In this document: positions 25,501 through 32,798 of the stretch, one piece after another
Layout: every line of letters starts with the position of its first letter
Position numbering within the stretch: position 1 is the stretch's first letter
Assembly: GCA_029252505.1 (NCBI GenBank)
Contig: JAQXBH010000109.1
Span: 1 to 42,917, forward strand
Direction: 5' to 3'
DNA: 42,917 bases
Origin: Opitutales bacterium
GTDB lineage: Bacteria > Verrucomicrobiota > Verrucomicrobiia > Opitutales > Seribacteraceae
Translations under genes and position numbers: made by a program
Notes under the pieces: model-generated
The model's database searches: none
Told to the model about the DNA's origin: nothing
What the model saw: the letters and a program-made list of their open reading frames with translations, nothing else

Positions 25501-28432
25501 CAAAATGAGCGGCCATTTCATAGTATTGGTTTTGCGTCCATCGTTCGAAAGGATGATCGTGACATTTATTACAATTAAATCGAGTGGCCAAAAATAAATG
25601 GGTCGTATTCTCCATGGTGTCTTCAGGCGTCCTCAGTATTTTAAAATAGGATGCCGGTGGGTTTTCCTTATTAGAACCTGTGGCCGTCAAAATTTTTCGG
25701 ACAAATTGATCATAAGGAGTGTTATTTTTAATTTCTCCTCGTATCCATTTCCTTAATTGTGTGGCTCCCGCACGACCAAGAAATTTTCCGTTTACCTGAA
25801 GTAAATCAGACCACTTGTTAGTCCAGTGCTCGACAAACTCTTCACTCCCCACCAATTGATCGATAAGATGGCCACGCTTTTCGCTGCGTGGTTTTTTGAG
25901 ATCCACAAACTGAAGGACTTGTTCTGCGGTGGGAGGTAGTCCAATCAAGTCCAAATAAACCCGACGAATAAAATCAAGATCATCACTTATTACGGATGGA
26001 AGAATTTTCATTCTTTTCCACTTCTCTGCAACAAATTGATCGACTGGATTGTTCACTTGGGGCTCGATCCACTGAAAGCCCTTACGATTCCCCATAACGG
26101 TCATGGTTGTGGCTGCATAGCAACCTTCGTAACGAGCGAGAATGGGTGCTTCGCCCCTCCGAAGCGAAGTGAGTAAACCAAAATTATCATGCTCTGCAAC
26201 TTCTCCATTTCCACTTGTAATAAAAGCCTCTCGAGTGACATCCCTCCTAACCCCGTTCTTAAAAGTCGCAACGACACGCATTTGTTGTTTAGAGCCAATA
26301 TTCGAGACCACCGGATCATTCGGAAATAATTCAATTCTGCTTACTCGAACTCCCTTCTCGTTAAGAGAAGCCCCAGCTGCGATCCATGAGCGGATCACCT
26401 GATAGTATTTTGACTTTTTATCGGTCAGTTTACCACCTTCATGTGCAACGCTCCCTGAGGCCTTCAAAAGCATTAAGCTACTATCAGGTGCGGCTACACT
26501 AACTCTTCGACAAGCCATATCGTCTGAAAAACCACGAACATCAAAGACCGCATCGTAACCTCTTAAGGAAAGTTTAAACCCATTCTTCCCGTCTTTCGCG
26601 CCGTGGCAAGTCCCTGCATTGCAACCAAGTTTCGATATAATGGGATTTACATCTTCAATAAAGTCAGGAGTCCATTTTTTTTGCATTCCGCTCACCTTGA
26701 CTTGAACAGTTTTCTTCTTTCCACCAACACTTGCCGTAAGATTTCCTGAACCATTTTTCTGTGGAGTGAACAAACCTCGATGGTTCACCTTACCGAATTC
26801 TCCCTCGATACTCCATTTCGCCATTCGAGTTACATCAACAAATTCACCGTTGCCTAAATCCGCGGTCAAAAGCAATTGAGAATAATCGATTGATCTGGTT
26901 ATTGAAATCTTACCTGGTCGAACGATAAGATTTTTTACTTCGAGCCCCTTCGCAGGCAACTCAACATTGGGGAGAGGCGGGTCGCTTTCCATTTGTGTCA
27001 TTACATTACTTAATTCCTTAGTCGCCTTCCTGTTCAAAGGAACTGATATAAACTTTTTAATAATTTCCCCCGAAGAAACCTTGTGCAGACGAACGAGTCC
27101 ATCATATCCTCCCGAAGCCAAGGTTTTTCCGTCGGGAGAACATGCAAGTGAATAGATTGGTGATTCGGAGACTTGCCTCCTCCATAGTTCCTTGCCCGAT
27201 TCAATCTCAAAGCAAGAAATTTCTCCTTTCCCATTCAAACTGCTTCCAGCAAAGCCAAGGTTTCCTTTAATATTAAAGCAGACTGAGAAAATTCTCCCTA
27301 TTTGCGATTTATATTCACGGATTTGATTGGGGTTTCCTCCACCCGCCGGAGCCGCCTTGGTGGCTTGTCTAAATAATTTTGGTTTACCATCAGCACCTCC
27401 CACTAACAACTCAGTTTTCCCGGGTCTTACCGCGATTGAATTCTGCCCTCCACTCAAAATTCCGGGTGTGTGGGTAGTTACATTACCAATAAACCTTTCT
27501 GACTTTACATCCGTTTGCTTTACCGTCTTGTCACGACTGACAGAAAAAATCGAGTTTCCATCTTCCGAAAAAACAGTCCCTCTCACCCAGTCATCATGTC
27601 CCGACATGTAGGAAACCTGTTTTCCATCATTGGACTGAATAACTCGAACTGATGAATCACTCCCTCCAAAACCGAGCAATGCTCCATCCGGTGACCACGA
27701 AACCCCGTATAATGTATCGTAAGTTACGGAGTGTGATAATTTTAATTTTTGGGCTCTCCAGTCCCAAACCTGAACCTCCCCCATTCTTCCAGGTTGCCCT
27801 CCCGCTAAAGCGAGGCTCTTTCCATCCGGTGAAAAAGTAACCGATTCAATTCGCTCAGACATCCCAACCAATCTGTTTACAATCGAACTTCCGTCTGATT
27901 TGTATACAATAGCTTCATGGAAACCAGAGAGAGCAAGGTGCCTACCATCTGGAGAATAATCGAGAGAAAGAATTAACGGTGGTATTTCATAAATGGGAGG
28001 ATTTTCAATACTATATTTAGGCCCGGAATTGGCAGGAGAATCATCTTTCGCTCCTTCTTCAATCCACTGTACTATTTTTTGGTACTGATCAGGGTGCAAT
28101 GCATTTGCACTTTTTCCTTTCGGCATCTCAGACGTTCCGTCTGGTTTAATCTTGATTTGATCGATAAGATAACTCCCAGCAGGATTGCCAGGTACAATTG
28201 CCAGTTTACCCGTTTCTCCTCCCCTCAGTAAAGATTGGAAATCAGTCATTAGATAATCTCCCTTCATTTTTGCAGGTTGGTGGCAACCATTGCAATTGGC
28301 CTGAAAAACAGGTCGGATATCATTATAAAAACTAATCTCATTCGCCTCTTCTGCCCCGCAAATAAAAGACAACAAAAAGCCACAAATAAAATGGTAAAAC
28401 TTGTTAGAGAACTTTCGAACGAAATGAGGCAT
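22559..28432 (-). CDS. giant PSD1-type protein with WD40 repeats, three haem-like motifs and an inserted carbohydrate-binding-like block
   Basis: Start placed at the ATG at 28432, which gives a proper signal peptide; the track start at 28474 adds 14 residues. Numbering here follows the 1971-residue track ORF. In order: haem motif 'CNGCH' (61-65); WD40-like propeller, about 165-470 ('SLDYSPDGRHLALSG', 'SVSWSPDGALLGFGG'-type blades); Ig-like BIG2 segment ('WSIEGEFGKVNHRGLFTP'); a 'CNAGTCH' motif near 616; a second Ig-like segment; DUF1549 (about 815-1020) with 'CNKCH' near 967; DUF1553 ('FARSYVNRIWGYLFGVGII'); a charged coiled coil (about 1310-1390); and beta-rich modules including a PA14-like 'NLGSDDGIKVYLNGKLVLENN'. 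The usual DUF1553 ending 'DLTWALINTPAFLFNR' comes only at the extreme C-terminus. First gene of a five-gene run. Confidence 0.9.
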   Translation of the reverse strand: MPHFVRKFSNKFYHFICGFLLSFICGAEEANEISFYNDIRPVFQANCNGCHQPAKMKGDYLMTDFQSLLRGGETGKLAIVPGNPAGSYLIDQIKIKPDGTSEMPKGKSANALHPDQYQKIVQWIEEGAKDDSPANSGPKYSIENPPIYEIPPLILSLDYSPDGRHLALSGFHEAIVYKSDGSSIVNRLVGMSERIESVTFSPDGKSLALAGGQPGRMGEVQVWDWRAQKLKLSHSVTYDTLYGVSWSPDGALLGFGGSDSSVRVIQSNDGKQVSYMSGHDDWVRGTVFSEDGNSIFSVSRDKTVKQTDVKSERFIGNVTTHTPGILSGGQNSIAVRPGKTELLVGGADGKPKLFRQATKAAPAGGGNPNQIREYKSQIGRIFSVCFNIKGNLGFAGSSLNGKGEISCFEIESGKELWRRQVSESPIYSLACSPDGKTLASGGYDGLVRLHKVSSGEIIKKFISVPLNRKATKELSNVMTQMESDPPLPNVELPAKGLEVKNLIVRPGKISITRSIDYSQLLLTADLGNGEFVDVTRMAKWSIEGEFGKVNHRGLFTPQKNGSGNLTASVGGKKKTVQVKVSGMQKKWTPDFIEDVNPIISKLGCNAGTCHGAKDGKNGFKLSLRGYDAVFDVRGFSDDMACRRVSVAAPDSSLMLLKASGSVAHEGGKLTDKKSKYYQVIRSWIAAGASLNEKGVRVSRIELFPNDPVVSNIGSKQQMRVVATFKNGVRRDVTREAFITSGNGEVAEHDNFGLLTSLRRGEAPILARYEGCYAATTMTVMGNRKGFQWIEPQVNNPVDQFVAEKWKRMKILPSVISDDLDFIRRVYLDLIGLPPTAEQVLQFVDLKKPRSEKRGHLIDQLVGSEEFVEHWTNKWSDLLQVNGKFLGRAGATQLRKWIRGEIKNNTPYDQFVRKILTATGSNKENPPASYFKILRTPEDTMENTTHLFLATRFNCNKCHDHPFERWTQNQYYEMAAHFAQFKLEKDPASGKNEIGKTAVERGKPLYEFVKDVKIGEVKHERTGEVVAPDFPYPVKFKAKPEMSRRTKLAEWMTSPDNAYFARSYVNRIWGYLFGVGIIEPIDDIRAGNPPSNPALLNYLEKEFIESRFNVRHIIKLICKSNTYQLSVESSKWNEDDEINFSHAHPRRLPAETLLDAVYRVTGSVTKFPGVPSGTRAASLPDVGIKLSDGFLSTFGRPARETSCECERNGELQLGPIMALVSGPTVNNAISDPNNAVAKMANAQKDDHKLINNLFLRILNRPASKNEIEQSLKLFADQLQHDHQGLTKQLKEEERGIKESLDAKERERKLAISRANAEINDYREKTAHAVKVATEKRKLEIKKAKDAVSLFDQTLPARLAQWEDEYSQGISKWENLDLGKVTSQMPGVKFENQKDGSVFVGGRSAKGSYVVKTTTHLSSITGVRVEAMTDARLPKKGPGRSPGDGNFVLTELEVHAKPSNDLKNWEVKDDWNFGTKGGKNKWKAGIQTNFHDSNESLLLSQSVPNGRVRSGGFYHVGPFKGVGFDDKAGPELDYAFDENKVFNHGDIQHNWKARPDWKEGVLYGTVFSAENSSNYLMKVINSDAPTKIPLNLGSDDGIKVYLNGKLVLENNIGRAAAPDQEKITLTLNKGRNLVLLKIYNGGGPSGFYYKSGAGQTFKPSLAIDLSYKKGSFAIEFMAKAKKSAVAKVGWKTEPGSYSPKNISSGLKILKSSNWKSYRLNFVSLQDLKGIQLLLDNGVAIRSLKLYRNEAPHKLSFENSLATFSQGGYPVVSAVDGKVAPSRNGWAISPQMGKVHFASFQVKGKVIFKGPVDLTLTLKQQFQSGQHSLGRFRLAVTNVPPPVSFGLPENVKGIFAVARNKRSSEQLKTLSDAFKKSNPERALLTKQLAEVSKPHPKDPQLVKLEGVLTEAKKPIPLPPEVARLRRAVSLSNGHLQNKRLIAVQDLTWALINTPAFLFNR

Positions 28433-28516
28433 ACAACCAATACTGATCTCAATTAATCTCGAGACAAGGGTCAAAGGGAGATTTATAAAATTAAAATCCT
28501 TGAAGATAGTTATAAT

Positions 28517-28538
28517 TAAGCAATGTACTTATTGCTTA
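28517..28538. promoter_or_regulatory. perfect palindrome upstream of the PSD1-MacB run
   Basis: TAAGCAAT (28517-28524), six bases, ATTGCTTA (28531-28538). Perfect 8-bp arms about 85 nt before the chosen PSD1 start. It could be an operator for a dimeric regulator or a leader hairpin. No known binding consensus is recognised. Confidence 0.45.
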
Positions 28539-28598
28539 GATGGATCATTTCTACCCAATTTTTTTAATCAAACTGTAAAAATCCCACACAGAAATCCC

Positions 28599-28617
28599 TT
28601 TTACAGATAATGTAAAA
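28599..28617. promoter_or_regulatory. perfect palindrome TTTTACA-N5-TGTAAAA
   Basis: TTTTACA (28599-28605), GATAA, TGTAAAA (28611-28617), plus a further TGTAAAA half-site at 28574-28580. Lies in the gap between the PhzF stop and the PSD1 run. The symmetry and the extra half-site favour a regulator binding site over a terminator, as no GC-rich stem is present. Confidence 0.45.
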
Positions 28618-28640
28618 GCCATCCCACATAATAATTTTTT

Positions 28641-29438
28641 TTAGATTGAAATATGCCCACTCATAAAAGTATCCGCTTTTCCTACTACCCATATTCCTTT
28701 ATTGCTCATTCCACATTTAAATGAAGTGCCACGGGGAGATAGTTGCTTAACCTGAAGGGTATCCTTCTTAAGCTTTTTACTCCAGTAAGGAACAAGAATG
28801 CAGTGAATTGAACCACTCGCTTCGTCTTCGTCCACGCCACAAGCAGGGGCAAAATAGCGCGTAACATAATCAATCTTGGGATCGGTTGATAAGGCAGTGG
28901 CAATAATTCCTCGCGCACCTGAGATTCGTTTCAAAAGAATGGGGTCGGGTTGCATATCCATCACAATTGATTCATCAGAAAATATGCATAAACAATCTAG
29001 ACCAATATAAGTTTCATTAGGATATGCACCCAAACCTTCAATGAGTAGCGGTGAAGCAACACAAATCCGTGATGACAATGAGGGTAGCTCCAAAGATAAG
29101 GTACCATTATCCAACTTGGTTACTTTCAATTCGCCGCTATTAGAAGAAAAGTATACTGAATCATCGCCCTCAGAAAAACCCTCTTCAAACAGTATATGCG
29201 AAGCCGCTAATGTACCATGTCCACTAAGATCGATCTCAACTAAGGGAGAAAACCACCGAATTGACCATTGATTGGGGGAGTTTAAAAAAAGAAATACAGT
29301 CTCGGGTAAATGTGTTTGCGCGGCAATACTTTGCAATTCATCGGTCGACAACCAATCCTTTAATATACAAATTCCAGCAGGATTCCCAGTGTAGGAATCC
29401 TCGCAAAATGCATTTACTTGATAATAGGGTACATTCAT
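28641..29438 (-). CDS. PhzF-family isomerase/epimerase-like protein
   Basis: A 265-residue PhzF/diaminopimelate-epimerase-fold protein. Family hallmarks are 'YTGNPAGICIL' (about 16-25), the catalytic glutamate in 'THLPETVF' (E46), 'SGHGTLAASHIL' (72-83) and 'RYFAPACGVDEDEASGSIHC' in the second half. Characterised members isomerise dihydro-hydroxyanthranilate in phenazine synthesis, but most are of unknown substrate, and no phenazine genes are here. Cytoplasmic, no signal peptide. It stands alone between the Gfo/Idh/MocA gene (233 nt away) and the PSD1 run (over 200 nt away). Confidence 0.92.
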   Translation of the reverse strand: MNVPYYQVNAFCEDSYTGNPAGICILKDWLSTDELQSIAAQTHLPETVFLFLNSPNQWSIRWFSPLVEIDLSGHGTLAASHILFEEGFSEGDDSVYFSSNSGELKVTKLDNGTLSLELPSLSSRICVASPLLIEGLGAYPNETYIGLDCLCIFSDESIVMDMQPDPILLKRISGARGIIATALSTDPKIDYVTRYFAPACGVDEDEASGSIHCILVPYWSKKLKKDTLQVKQLSPRGTSFKCGMSNKGIWVVGKADTFMSGHISI

Positions 29439-29671
29439 TCCAATTTCATTAAAAAAAGTTTAACAACCGCTTTACTACCGACCGATTAATGACGATTGAG
29501 TAAGTAAGAATAAAGCAATGTGTTAAACAAGCAAAATCATAGCCCGTATAGTGGCATTTATCGGAGAGCAGCTCAGATAAAATAAATTCTATGCAATTTA
29601 ACTTACAAGATCATACTTTTGCCAAAATCAAGGCAAAGATATTTAAAATGTGAAAAAGGTAAAAGCCTTAA

Positions 29672-31072
29672 TCAAACGGGTACAAATCCCCACTGGGAGC
29701 GATACGCTTTAGAAATCAATTGATTTGCATCTTTACGATTGGTGGTAAGTTTCTTCGCGTTCCATTTAAATTCTCCCCCCACTCGCATCGCAACATTACC
29801 CAATAAAATAGCCTCCGTTAAATTCCCAGCATAGTTGAAATTGGACAGAGCAATTTCAGGTTTATTTTCCCGGATTGCTTTTACCCACTCTTCTTTCATC
29901 CCCGCGTCTCCTCGACCATTTCGTGCAATCGATTGATCAGGCAATTCCACCTCGTTCTTTGTATGCCACTTCCCACCTTTGTAAACCAACCAATCGGCTC
30001 CATAATCATTAGGAGAATACATTATCCCATCTGTACCCACAATAAGAAGGCCACTATTTTTAGGAGTCTGACCATGAAAAAGATCCATGGGAGGGAGATT
30101 CTTAACTCCCTTATTGTCCTTCCCGTTATTACCCACTTTTCCTTCGTACCAATGGAATTTAATTGGCCCACGCTTTTCGGTCTTAGGAAAGTACAAATTG
30201 ATACTGGCCCAGGAAGGATAAGTCTCATCATTAATGGGACCCGTATTTACTGACTCCGCCCTAGTTGGCTGAGTGAGTTCGCACCCCATAAAAGCAAGAT
30301 TAGTGGTATGACAAGCCATATCTCCTAGTGCTCCGGTACCATAATCATACCACCCTCGCCATTTGAAAGGTGCATAACAGGAGTGATAGGGTCTCATTGG
30401 TGCAGGTCCAATAAATGAATCCCAATCGACATGACTCGGCACATCCATCGCTTCACTTGGGCGAGCTGTTATTGAAGGAGCTTGCGGCCAAACTGGACGG
30501 TTTGTCCAAGCATGTATGTCTTTTACCTTCCCCAATCCTCCTGCACGTATGTATTCGGCTCCTTCACGAAGGCCATTCTCTGCAGTTCCTTGATTTCCCA
30601 TCTGTGTGCAAATACCCTTTGCATTTGCAATGGTAGTCATTTGACGAGCTTCCCAAACAGTATGTGTCATCGGTTTTTGTACATACACATTGATACCCTT
30701 TTGCATTGCCAACATCGCTGCAGGTGCATGGGTATGATCTGGAGTACTGACTGTAAGTGCATCAATCTTATCTCCAAATTGGCTTAGTAATTCACGATAA
30801 TCTGAAAACTTGACCGCATCTGGATGCTTTCTCAACGCTACATCCAACCTACGAGAGTCGATATCACAGGCAGCCACTACATCGCCATGCACCGATGCGT
30901 GATCAAAATCACTTTTACCTTTTCCCCCCACTCCAATACCTGCGACTTGAAGCCTACTATTTGCACCAAAAACCCGAGAAGGTAAAAAATTAATAGCGAA
31001 CGCAGTGGATGCGGCTGCCCCAAGAAATGTACGACGAGAATAGTGGTAGGTTTTTTGATAGCTTTTATTCAT
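29672..31072 (-). CDS. Gfo/Idh/MocA-family oxidoreductase, Tat-exported
   Basis: A 466-residue NAD(P)-binding oxidoreductase with a twin-arginine signal 'SRRTFLGAAAS' (12-22). The Rossmann loop is 'VAGIGVGGKGKSDF' (43-56), the second half has 'VSTPDHTHAPAAMLAM', and the family lysine is in 'YVQKPMTHT' (K133). The C-terminal beta-sheet domain includes 'HTTNLAFMGCELTQP' and 'LIVGTDGIMYSP'. This 440-470 residue exported subtype is abundant in Planctomycetota and Verrucomicrobiota and probably acts on sugars or inositols in the periplasm with a tightly held cofactor; the substrate is not deducible. The gene lies 133 nt from the sigma-factor operon and may have its own promoter. Confidence 0.93.
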   Translation of the reverse strand: MNKSYQKTYHYSRRTFLGAAASTAFAINFLPSRVFGANSRLQVAGIGVGGKGKSDFDHASVHGDVVAACDIDSRRLDVALRKHPDAVKFSDYRELLSQFGDKIDALTVSTPDHTHAPAAMLAMQKGINVYVQKPMTHTVWEARQMTTIANAKGICTQMGNQGTAENGLREGAEYIRAGGLGKVKDIHAWTNRPVWPQAPSITARPSEAMDVPSHVDWDSFIGPAPMRPYHSCYAPFKWRGWYDYGTGALGDMACHTTNLAFMGCELTQPTRAESVNTGPINDETYPSWASINLYFPKTEKRGPIKFHWYEGKVGNNGKDNKGVKNLPPMDLFHGQTPKNSGLLIVGTDGIMYSPNDYGADWLVYKGGKWHTKNEVELPDQSIARNGRGDAGMKEEWVKAIRENKPEIALSNFNYAGNLTEAILLGNVAMRVGGEFKWNAKKLTTNRKDANQLISKAYRSQWGFVPV

Positions 31073-31205
31073 AGTAAAAAGAGATATTTATGGGTAAATT
31101 CAGAATAGAATAATTCTAGACGCTCTCTACAAGACAAAAATAAAGGAACGGAGAAATTTCAAATAGAGGCCTTTTCAGCTTCCAACAATAATTTAAAGAC
31201 CTACC

Positions 31206-31706
31206 CTATTGTTCGTCTTTAATAGATTTGAAATACTGAGTCCGATCGGCCAAGCACAGTTTATGAAACTTTCTCATTTCTTTCTTACGTTTTTCTGGCT
31301 CCAGCGTTTGCCAATATTTACCAAGTATATTTTGTCGATTTCGAAGGGTTTTGAGTTCTTTAGTTCTGTCCTCAGGTCGCAAGTTCCTTAAATTCTTAAG
31401 TCGATGTTTGATCTCTTTTTTTCGCTCTATACTCATGCCCTCGAGTCGTTCAATCGTTTGTCTTAAAATCCTGAGCTTTTCAGGAGGTGCATCCAGCAAT
31501 GAGCGAAGTAAATCGACTTGATTTGCGCCTGGAAACAATGGGTTTTTAAGATGCGACTTCGTGGACTGATTTTTGTCGACAAATTGTTTCCTGATTTGTG
31601 AATTCTTTGCGCCCGAAACATCTCGTTCATTTAGGTCTGCTGCAAAAATTAAACTTAATGGGGTAAACAGAAAAAAGAGAACGAGCTTAGTGGTAATATT
31701 TTTCAT
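31206..31706 (-). CDS. small exported basic helical protein (DUF3106/Spy-like pattern)
   Basis: 166 residues with a signal peptide (MKNITTKLVLFFLFTPLSLIFA). The mature part is very rich in K, R, E and L and looks all-helical: 'PPEKLRILRQTIERLEGMSIERKKEIKHRLKNLRNLRPE'. Repeated 'L..L.P.....' spacing recalls DUF3106 and the Spy/CpxP periplasmic chaperones, but I cannot confirm membership of either. It is the third gene of the sigma-factor operon, 11 nt after the membrane protein stop. By analogy with CpxP- and CnrX-type proteins it may sense or respond to envelope state; this is inference. Confidence 0.75.
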   Translation of the reverse strand: MKNITTKLVLFFLFTPLSLIFAADLNERDVSGAKNSQIRKQFVDKNQSTKSHLKNPLFPGANQVDLLRSLLDAPPEKLRILRQTIERLEGMSIERKKEIKHRLKNLRNLRPEDRTKELKTLRNRQNILGKYWQTLEPEKRKKEMRKFHKLCLADRTQYFKSIKDEQ

Positions 31707-31717
31707 TATCTATTGGA

Positions 31718-32116
31718 TTACGAATCTAACAAAACGAGCAAATCATAAGTTTGTTCACTCAGAAAACTTTCGGAAACATTCAATTCTTGCGGAATTGCCA
31801 TGAGATCCTCAATTATTATTTTCTCCGGCTCATGTAAATAAGAGGGTAAAGAATTAGACTCCAAGGCAATATCATCTTTCTCATTAACGGTAACTTCTAA
31901 ATCGAATAACGGGGTGAAAAAAAAGAGTGCACAAAAAACAACACCAAAGGAGACAAAGGGGATAAAATAGCTCACCCCTCTATTTGTTGATTTATTTTCT
32001 GAATTCAGTTTTTTAATATCAACAAGAAGTGATTCAGTAAATTCTTCACTCAATGATGCGCTTTCATTGGAAAGAAAATCTTCAATTACTTGTTCCGGAC
32101 CATTCTTATCTTTCAT
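31718..32116 (-). CDS. single-pass membrane protein, probable anti-sigma factor
   Basis: 132 residues: a soluble acidic N-terminus (about 1-47), one transmembrane helix (about 49-69, 'YFIPFVSFGVVFCALFFF') and a short acidic periplasmic tail. It begins one base after the sigma-factor stop, the usual place for a cognate anti-sigma factor. No zinc-binding HxxxCxxC motif is present, so it is not a typical ZAS-domain anti-sigma. The role is inferred from position and topology. Confidence 0.7.
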   Translation of the reverse strand: MKDKNGPEQVIEDFLSNESASLSEEFTESLLVDIKKLNSENKSTNRGVSYFIPFVSFGVVFCALFFFTPLFDLEVTVNEKDDIALESNSLPSYLHEPEKIIIEDLMAIPQELNVSESFLSEQTYDLLVLLDS

Positions 32117-32117
32117 C

Positions 32118-32732
32118 TTATTTTCTGTATTCTAGAAGAGTTTGCTTTAAATGTGTTCGTGCCCGGTGAATCCAAGTTTTTACCCTTGATTCAGATACTT
32201 TCATTATATCTGCAATTTCCTTATAGCTAAGCTCTCTTTGCACACGGAGCAATAATGCAGTTGAATAATGTTCAGGAATCTCTCTCATTGCAATATCAAG
32301 TATCTCATTCCACTCTTCTACCTCGTTTCTAGTTTGTGCAACTTGGCCTTGGATTAATTCATCCGAATAAATCGATATTTGCTGACGGTTTTTTTTCTTT
32401 AACTCATCGATCAGTAAATTTCTTGCAATCGTGAAAAGGTAGGTGGAAAATTTTGCTTTCGGTTGGTATCGGGACGCGGATTGGTAAACACGGATAAAAA
32501 CTCTCTGAGTCAAATCCTCCGCATCAGCCTTGTTTCGAAGTGAACGGTCAAAAAAGCGGAATAGTCCATCTTTCCATCGAGTAATTAATTTCTCCATTGC
32601 AACTGGACATTGTTTCGCAACCTCTTTCATGAGCAACTGATCGTCGCTCAGTATGCAGTTCGCACGATCTTGGTTTCCACTCATTTCAAGTAGAGCACCA
32701 TGAGACGATAAAAGATTGGGTATGCTTTGCAT
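32118..32732 (-). CDS. ECF-type RNA polymerase sigma factor
   Basis: A 204-residue sigma-70 family regulator with only regions 2 and 4. Region 2 is 'ADAEDLTQRVFIRVYQSASRY' and 'KFSTYLFTIARNLLIDELKKKNR'; region 4 is 'HYSTALLLRVQRELSYKEIADIMKVSESRVKTWIHRARTHLKQ' with a helix-turn-helix. The true start may be the internal methionine 'MSGNQDRANC' 16 residues in, since the first residues look poorly conserved in kind. It is followed at once by the membrane protein and the small exported protein, forming a three-gene envelope-signalling unit. The target promoters are unknown; I found no clear autoregulatory -35 box. Confidence 0.9.
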   Translation of the reverse strand: MQSIPNLLSSHGALLEMSGNQDRANCILSDDQLLMKEVAKQCPVAMEKLITRWKDGLFRFFDRSLRNKADAEDLTQRVFIRVYQSASRYQPKAKFSTYLFTIARNLLIDELKKKNRQQISIYSDELIQGQVAQTRNEVEEWNEILDIAMREIPEHYSTALLLRVQRELSYKEIADIMKVSESRVKTWIHRARTHLKQTLLEYRK

Positions 32733-32798
32733 ATGTTCTGACCTTAAAAACGGACGAACAAAAGAAAAGTTTCAAAATAAACTTATTTTAATTGATAG

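Noticed and set aside
15081-28432. The five-gene run as an antiviral defence system
   Set aside because: All products are exported or membrane proteins of PSD1, DUF1501 and efflux families; no nuclease, NTPase sensor or toxin domain is present apart from the transporter ATPase.
29458-29528. Inverted repeat GTTTAACA ... TGTTAAAC upstream of the PhzF gene
   Set aside because: Eight-base AT-rich arms separated by 55 bases are expected by chance in such sequence, and no T-run or second site supports them.
29640-29670. Terminator after the Gfo/Idh/MocA gene
   Set aside because: Only a 4-bp AAGG/CCTT stem can be drawn, too weak to support.
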